DNA of 64,000 nucleotides from Aspidiotus rigidus (Eukaryota; Arthropoda; Insecta; Hemiptera; Diaspididae). Below, one piece after another: positions 57,577 to 64,000 of the stretch. The position numbers were made by a program, and so were the translations under genes. The notes under the pieces are model-generated. The model was given only the letters and a program-made list of their open reading frames with translations. It was not told the origin of the DNA and searched no databases. The DNA lies in the NCBI GenBank assembly GCA_035079385.1, contig JAVHKY010000030.1, forward strand, positions 1,054,001 through 1,118,000, read 5' to 3'. Within the stretch, counting starts at the first letter, position 1, and every line of letters starts with the position of its first letter.

Positions 57577-59350
57577 TTTTTTTTACGAGCTCTTGTCATC
57601 AGCTCGGGGAGAGATGTTCGAATTTAATAGATTTATAGTAATAGGTGAATCGGACAAAGTTTAAGGTGCTCTTTATGGTTTCTGTATTGGAAAGAGCAGA
57701 CGGGGTACGGGAGGAAACAGAAAATGAGTGTCTGATACTTATGAGAGAAGGGCAGGTGGAAAAGTGGGACAAATAAATTCTCAGTTTGGCAGTATTGGCA
57801 TGAGGGAGGGGCAGAGAGTCAAATGATAAGGAAGGAGTGGGTAAGGCGAGTGTGTCCAATTCGTAGTCGAGTTACAACTATTTCTTCGCGGCGTATTGAA
57901 GAGACCAGGGGTTCGGGTATTTTTTAACTGAGCGAAGTTCGTTGCAGGGTTGAGAAGACCGAAGGTTGTGCCATGATGAGATTTGTGAACGGTAGAATGA
58001 TTTTAAGCCGTAGGTCGGAGAAGGGGAGCGATCAGTGATTGAGGGAAGAAGCAAGGCTTGCTTAGCAGCCAGGTCCACTGCGTCGAGTTCCGGTAGACCG
58101 ATATGACCGGGGATCCAGAGGAAAGCAATTGAAGACAGGGAAGATGTTAAGGTGTGCAGGACTATGAGAATGCGTTATACGATAAGATTGGAAGAGTAAG
58201 GTTTTCGCATGGCTTCGAAAGACGAGAGGCAGCCAGAGAGGAGGAGGAATTTACAGGGTTGAGGGAGGAAAGTCAGGTGAGTAAGGCAGGTACAAATGGC
58301 AGATAGTTCATCAAGAGGTTGATTTTTCCAAACGGAAGTGTGAGATTTCACCACTGATGGAAAAGGCGTAGCCAGTTTTAGGGCCCGATTTGGAACCATC
58401 TGTAAAGCACAGGTTGTGGGAAGGGAAGTCGTTCTCAATTATGTCTTTAATGTGTGTTATATAAATTACATTGGCCGATTTAGGTAGGTTGGCCGAGTCG
58501 AGGCGAATGAGAAGTGATGAGGATGTCCATGGAGGGGTGGATGAGCACATGAGAACATGGGGAGAATGGGCTGAAAATCGAGATGGTGGTCAAGATGAGA
58601 TTTTAATGAGCGGAGTAGAGAATTTTGGGGGAGGAGAGAGGGTTGGTAGGTAGGGAGATAGGGAAACTGGGTTGTAGACGCGAGGAAATTGTCTGTAATC
58701 GATGAAGAGCGGAATTCTAGAAGGAAACGCCTGCCTCAGCGCATACGCCGAGGGTGGAGCTCGTCCGTGTGGCACCGAGAGCTGAACGTAGTGCTGTAGA
58801 TTTAATTGTATCTAGGGATTTTAGGGAAGATTTATTAGCCTGTCTGTAGGTAGGGGATCCGTAGTCCAGTTGAGAACGAATTAGTGAGTTGTATGGTTGA
58901 AGGAGGAGCTTGCGACTGCAATCAGTGCGAGTGTAGGATAGATATTAAGGATATTTAATGAGTTTAGCCTTTTGCTTTTAACGTGGGGAGTCAATGAGTG
59001 TTTGGACTCGAAGGGAAGGCGAAGAAATTTAGTGGAGGATTAGAGGCCGATCTGGAAGTTCTGTGGATGAGTGGGGGGGGGGGGGAGGGCAGACTGAGTG
59101 GCTTTTACGGAACATGATTAGAACGGTTTCTTTGCTAGAGAATTGAAATCCCCGATCCGAGGCACCTCATCGAGGGTGAGTTGAAGAAGACGAGCTGCTT
59201 TTTTGGGATTTGTAGAAGCGAGGGAGACATTGAAGTCGTCTGCAAAAAGTCATTTGGTGAGGGGAAAGGGGACACAGTTTATTAGATCATTTATGGCGAT
59301 TAGGAAGAGAGGAACACTCCAAACCTCTCCCGGAGGGACGCCAGTTCGAA
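57577..59350 (-). pseudogene. RNase H-bearing LINE, RT core to poly(A) tail (LINE copy B)
   Basis: On minus it starts near 59345 with TGVPPGEVWSVPLFLIAIND (the GVPQGSVLSPLLF motif). The intact catalytic FADDFNVSLAS follows at about 59247. The thumb has SVPHGRAPPSAYAL and an AFPSRIPLF segment. RNase H runs from SHNLCFTDGSKSGPKTGYAF (near 58425) through DELSAICTCLTHL to IPGHIGLPELDAVDLAAKQA (near 58100). A C-terminal YPNPWSLQYAAKK region and about 270 bp of tail end in a poly(A)-like tract (about 57577-57588, T-run on plus). The 5' side is truncated inside RT, as LINE insertions often are. Stops and frame changes disable it. I place it in an RNase H-bearing I-superfamily clade. Confidence 0.87.
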
Positions 59351-59364
59351 TGTGGTGGAGCGAT

Positions 59365-59400
59365 TCGACTTTTTGATACATCACGTATCATCTTCAGGAA
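59365..59400 (-). ncRNA. hammerhead-like motif of PLE copy 4
   Basis: On minus, TTCCTGAAGA is followed by the perfect 6-bp hairpin TGATAC-GTGAT-GTATCA (59390-59374) and then AAAAGTCGA. CUGAAGA satisfies the CUGANGA rule. The GAAA position is AAAA, as in PLE copy 2. Of the three candidates in the window this has the best stem II. Confidence 0.42.
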
Positions 59401-59404
59401 CGAA

Positions 59405-60060
59405 CTGAATGTGCAAGATAAAAAGTGCGTAAAGAAAAAAAGATGAAACTGAGTCATCGGTTAATAATCGTCGGATACACGTTAGATAAGCCGCACGTGT
59501 CCGTTTTAGAATTGATCTCATTCTTATCTTTGATAATATTGATTACCTCTAAAATCTTTCTTTACTTATGGTTTTGTTCTCTACCCAAACCCACAGTCTG
59601 GTCGAAGTCAAATTGACGAACAGTGTCAAGAGAGTGGGAGGATAAAGCAGTACGATCTCTACACTTTTTGACATCATTTTTATGCTGGTCAACTCTACAT
59701 TTAAGCAACTGGCGAGTTTCTCCAACATAAATACTAGGGCAGCCGAAATAGGGGACAGAGTAGACAACAACAGACCTTTTTAGCTCCAGGGTCTTGCCTA
59801 TGGTATAGTTTGCGAGAAAAATTTCTCTCCGCTGGTGTTGCAGTCTGTATATTAGACCTATACAATGATATTCCTTTACGGTTATTCGTGACAATTTTCC
59901 AAGAATAATTTCAGTTCTAAGGTTTTCTGTCACGGTTTTCCGTGGCAGTTTTCCAAGAATAATCCCAACATATAAAAAAAAAAAATCTCTAATGGAGGTG
60001 CAATTGCTTCGACAAATTCGTTTTGATAAGTTAGATCGTGAAGAAACACAGGTCACAGCC
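59405..60060 (-). pseudogene. Penelope-like element C-terminal fragment with GIY-YIG (PLE copy 4)
   Basis: A 164-codon minus frame contains KTLELKRSVVVYSVPYFGCP, then SIYVGETRQLLKCRVDQHKN, then TALSSHSLDTVRQFDFDQTV. This is the Penelope-type GIY-YIG endonuclease: VYSVP plus YVGET, the basic R-DQHKN segment and the TAL-HS motif. After a frame break the C-terminus continues as LEVINIIKDKNEINSKTDT then CGLSNVYPTIIN. No RT remains. The hammerhead-like motif follows at 59.39 kb, and LINE copy B then abuts, suggesting that the LINE inserted into the PLE pseudo-LTR. Confidence 0.85.
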
Positions 60061-60126
60061 GTAAATCTACAAAATATAAAACAATGAAAAAACGCGAAAA
60101 TTTCAGCACCTTTTTCAGCAGAATAT

Positions 60127-60202
60127 AAAATTGGCGACCTCTCGCGAGCGAAGTAACTTTAAAACCATTCCAACATTTACACGCTAGAGGTCGCCGGTTT
60201 TT
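60127..60202. repeat. inverted repeat with roughly 20-bp arms
   Basis: AAAATTGGCGACCTCTCGCG (60127-60146) pairs with ACGCTAGAGGTCGCCGGTTT (60181-60200), with mismatches at the TT/CC step and one further site. The loop is about 34 nt. No ORF is present. Confidence 0.7.
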
Positions 60203-60204
60203 TT

Positions 60205-60675
60205 GAAAAACGAAACAAAAACTTATGCGTCCTCTTATTCATCTCTCTCAAATCGTTTCGTAAATTTGTCTCGTTTTTCTTTAAATTATTAGTAATCCTT
60301 ACAAATCTCTAACGAAAAGATTCCATACTCTTTTTTATTCGAATTTGGATTTTTTCGAAGGTCGAAGTATCATTTTTGGCATTAAAATGAAAACATTAAT
60401 ACCTAAGCGGAGAATTGTTATTGAGAAAAAGAAAAGAGAATAAAATGAGCAAAAGGAAGAGTGTTTTCTATTGGAGAATCTTGCATCTCATATCCTCCGA
60501 TAATAAATTTATTTCAAATTTGAAAACATCATTAATCCTCTAATTTTATTTTCTTTATTTTTAAAAATTATAATATTAACAATCAGTAGCGAATCCCGGA
60601 AGACACATGAAATATCACATTTATTTTGAATAATTATTCCAAAAATTTTCCGTAACTCTTCTTCTCTGCCACTTT
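60205..60675. other. unassigned AT-rich DNA
   Basis: Nothing is recognised here. Confidence 0.4.
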
Positions 60676-60679
60676 TTCT

Positions 60680-61300
60680 TCATCAAGTTGGGAACGAATC
60701 AGAGTGTTGTAGAAGTGGAGGGTTACAGCCGGTATGAGAGTGTGGTAGATATTTGAAAAGGTTCAAGGAATTCAGGCATCTTGCTCTCAAGATTTTAATA
60801 TGGTGAATCCAAACGGTTTTAGAGTCGAAGGTGAGACCGAGGAACTTGGTAGAGGATTGGATGGTAAATCAGGACTGAACTAGCGAGTCACCACGATTTT
60901 TCTTGTTCCCATTCGCAGTTGGTTCAGTTACTTTCGTGTCTCAGTTGACAATGGTTGCTTAATCGAAAGCGCTCCGGTATTTTTTTCAATATTTCTGTGG
61001 CTATAGCAATCTACTCCTCGTTTTACTCTTTAGGGTATACCTCCCTTCGGTGTATCTGGCCATAACTCATTCATAGCGATTAGGAAATGAAGGACACTGC
61101 ATACTTCTCTTTGGTGAGCGTTGGTAAAAAGAGTACTGATCTTGAATTTTGACCGTTAGAGACCTGTCATGGAGGAATGATTGGAAGAGTTGATGTTTTA
61201 CTTCAAAGTGACCCGCTGGAAAAACAGGATAGTTTCTTCGTCCTCCTCTACATGAACTCCTGTATCGACAGACGAAGGACAAACATACAATTGGTCAAAC
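60680..61300 (-). pseudogene. RNase H-bearing LINE fragment, RT only (LINE copy C)
   Basis: On minus, VKHQLFQSFLHDRSLTVKIQ then DQYSFYQRSPKRSMQCPSFP then NRYE (61230-61070) matches the RT stretch leading into the GVPQGSVLSPLLF-type motif, here degraded to QRSPKRSMQCP. The stretch at 60686-60870 matches LINE copies A and B across their thumb region at the DNA level (GAGACCGAGGAACTTGGTAG, then AGGATTGG). The FADD-containing interval between them is missing or unrecognisable. The copy is truncated at both ends. Confidence 0.72.
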
Positions 61301-64000
61301 TGGGTACCCCTCCTTCCTCCCACAAGGTAGTCTATCTCAAGGTCATGGATTAATATACAAATGCGGTATACTAGGTCATATATTGGCAAACAATCGATCA
61401 AACGAGCTACAGGAAAAGCTATGGAGCTATAGTATACCGTACTAGCTGACGATAGGTACCCTCCCTCCTGCTCCAGACAATTCTGGTCAGTTCTACCTAT
61501 ATCAAATTAGTCTGAGATGCCTGTCCCGCTCTCTTCTCTTCTTCAGGCTAGTTTAATGTATGATCTTCTTTTCTCTTCAGGGTGCCTAAGCGATTGGACA
61601 GAAAATATGAAGTAAGGATTAAAATTCAATCAAGTAAACTCAGACTGAAGACGTCGAACACGTCAATAATTTTAAACCGATGATTTGTAATGACTGGTGG
61701 TTGATCAAGACTTTCTATTGCAGCAGTGGACATTTCTACTCGCGAGTACGAAACACATACTGAATTTGGCGTCAAGAACCCCATTACAAACAGATAGTGG
61801 GTACTAATCGTAGAATAAAAAATTTCAACCTTTTTCCTCAGGCCGATACCTCCTACAAACCAAATAACAGTTTTGGATTCTCCAACCAAGCAATCACGAT
61901 ACGGAGATGATTCTCAGTTTTGATAGATAGCATTTTATTAATACCTTTGAAGGTTTTCAATCATTAATCGCACAGATACCCGTAACTACTAATTAAATAC
62001 CGTTTCTGTCGTCAATTGCGTCTCGTTTACATCGCGACATGTATTTTGTAGAAAGGTGACCATAATAAATAATTTAATTATACATTAGTGTGTCAACGCG
62101 CGTAGATCGCGACAGGGGGTATTTTATGACTCTCGCGGACATTGGACATAGGTATGCGTTAAACTCAGACAGAGGTACAGGAAATTCTTTTTATCAGTTT
62201 TAGAAGTCGAGCCTTATTAGGTAGCGTAGAATATGAATGAAATAACGTATTTGTATATTTTCAACAATCGACACAACTTTGCATATCATCTTGAAAGTAA
62301 AGAGAAGAACACGGTAACAACTTTCTATTTCATTTTGAAATCCTTGTAACCGATTGTTCCGGATGGTTTTTGTATTAAAGAGCTTCAAACGTTCGACTAA
62401 CAGATTTTCACACATAAGCCGATTTTGCCAATCCAAAACGTGAAATTATTATTAATTGATTTTTACACTTTGTGCTGCGCGTACTGATGCATTTCAAAAA
62501 TTTTCGTACACAAACGAAAAGATTTCACATCATACACGAGTATATTTCATTCGCTGTATGCGACTCAAATATCTATTTCCAAGAGTTTACACGTGACGGC
62601 TTTATGAAAAATGATGTTTTGAACGGACTCATTGTACATCGACTGCACCTCACTTATTTCTTTTTTTTATTCTTCGATAATCATTAACCGTATGCCCTAT
62701 CAACCTTTCCTCCTGCAGACAATGTTACCAAAGAAATCTTTTATACTCATGCAGTATACAGTCGAGTAACAATCTTTCGTTTTCCAGTTATGTGCATCAC
62801 GCAGAATGGGTTAAATTCCCCCCTGCTGCATCGAACAATAATTTATCAATATTTCGAAAGCCGACTGAAAAAAAAAATCTTAGACATAATGAAAATTTTT
62901 TTATACTACTTCCAGATTCGGGTTTTCATTCTTGTGTGTTTTAAGTCTGTTCATCATTAAGAAATTCAACAAAAAAATACGATTTTCCGAAGAAGGGTAA
63001 AGACGCGAATGCTTACTTCAGGCATAAGTTACTCGTGCACTTTTCTGTAGGGTCGGAAGACGTAACGAAGTCTAGGAGTATACCGAAAAAAAAGTGTTTA
63101 TTATAAAGTTGAAGAATAGAAGTCGATGGAGGTCAATAGCGATTGTATTACCCCCGGCGTTAGCGAATAAGGGTAATTTCAACAATAAGGGTGTACTGTA
63201 TTCGGTAATACTATACCGTTTACGTAAAGAATACGTTCTTTCTATTCTCGTTTTTTTTACCGTCTTTTCAGTGAAAAGTATCTCGTTTTAGAAAAATTAC
63301 ATCAAATTAAGTAGAGAACCGTGTGAATGGTGTTTTTTTGTACGCATTATTTTACGATAATTACATTACCGGTTACAGAGTGTTGGTGAACGTCATCTAA
63401 TTTGATGAATGATCTTTTTTTTTACAATTCTTCTCAAGTAGTACGGTTGCTGGAATGCCGAGAGCAGACGATTTTTTTTTTGGATCATTATATCGGAAGG
63501 CGGTTAGGAAAGTCTCGAGTGGGTAAAAAAAAAAAAAAAAACTCCCGAAAGAAGGAAAATATTTCGAGTGCTCAATCTCACCTTCGTCTAAAGTGCGATG
63601 GGAGGATGACACGAATGATCTCTGAAGTCACATTCAGGGGGCGAATCATTCCTATCACCATCTAATGATTATAATATAAACATTAGATAAAATGTCACAG
63701 ATTTTGGTAAAGAGTATAAGCGCTTTAAAAGATGAAACAAAGACCTGATTTTCTTCTCATATTGACATATACGTCCGACCTTCCCCGATGAAAACTGACG
63801 AAACTTTGATTAGAAGTCTAATTTTATAATAAGGTCGGTATCGGATACAAAAAAGTGGAAAACTTTAGCAACAGATAATCAGAATGTAGCTCAATTCCCA
63901 CACCTTCCCATCTACAAAACAATTTTTCTCACAAAAAGTAACCACCTCCCATTTTTCGCCACCAAACAAGTCTACTCCCGGTTCGAATAATCCCCAATCA
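61301..64000. other. unassigned AT-rich DNA
   Basis: An 87-codon minus opening (61626-61889) begins with TTG rather than ATG and is the most protein-like frame here, but it has no motif. A/T runs at 63418, 63472 and 63525 create the openings near 63400-63660. Nothing else is recognised. Confidence 0.4.

Noticed and set aside
63970..63995. GGTTCGAAT word resembling a tRNA B box
   Set aside because: No A box or cloverleaf can be found upstream and the CC of the box is displaced.

Overview
The window looks like a piece of a eukaryotic, probably arthropod, nuclear genome. It is AT-rich and full of A/T homopolymers. It has no operon-like packing and no convincing intact gene. Recognisable protein similarity comes almost entirely from broken retroelements. 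Many short motifs are common in insects, perhaps sternorrhynchan Hemiptera, but that placement is a guess. I see no rRNA, tRNA, CRISPR array or conserved host exon. All similarity calls come from reading translations by eye against remembered family motifs; no search was run.

Layout. 1-7.4 kb: unassigned DNA with a tandem duplication (0.9-1.2 kb), a small putative membrane ORF (3.46 kb) and a dispersed repeat rich in TGACGTCA (5.3-6.3 kb; second copy at 42.6-43.3 kb). 7.42-7.67 kb: a MITE with 13-bp terminal inverted repeats and a 5-bp target duplication. 11.2-14.4 kb: a decayed Penelope-like element (PLE) between inverted GTCGAT-rich arms. 17-20.6 kb: poly-G and poly-C tracts and a CpG-richer stretch. 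21.66-22.19 kb: the 3' end of a PLE with its pseudo-LTR. 22.65-24.25 kb (minus): RNase H-bearing LINE copy A. 25.4-26.3 kb: an RTE-like LINE scrap and a broken coding-like stretch. 28.1-28.6 kb: a TGACGTCA cluster and a CTAGTATA-rich repeat. 31.9-32.8 kb (minus): R1-like LINE. 32.95-33.98 kb: a tandem array whose roughly 150-180-bp units each carry CRE-like TGACGTCA octamers. 36.55-38.4 kb: PLE copy. 40.83-41.13 kb: a foldback with arms of about 137 bp. 43.9-45.7 kb: CpG-richer DNA with coding-like scraps. 51.6-52.65 kb (minus): second R1-like LINE. 53.28-54.5 kb: a possible hAT remnant with inverted GC-rich segments. 57.12 kb: a strong hairpin. 57.58-59.35 kb (minus): LINE copy B, with a poly(A)-like tail, abutting a PLE fragment (59.37-60.06 kb, minus). 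60.68-61.3 kb (minus): LINE copy C. The rest shows nothing I can name.

How it fits together. This reads as a transposon graveyard or deep intergenic/intronic region. All six LINE fragments lie on the minus strand, which would suit a piRNA-cluster-like locus but is weak evidence alone. Three PLE fragments are followed by a CTGANGA...(G/A)AAA motif resembling the hammerhead ribozymes described in PLE pseudo-LTRs. The most distinctive signal is the octamer TGACGTCA: roughly two dozen copies by eye, where base composition predicts about one.
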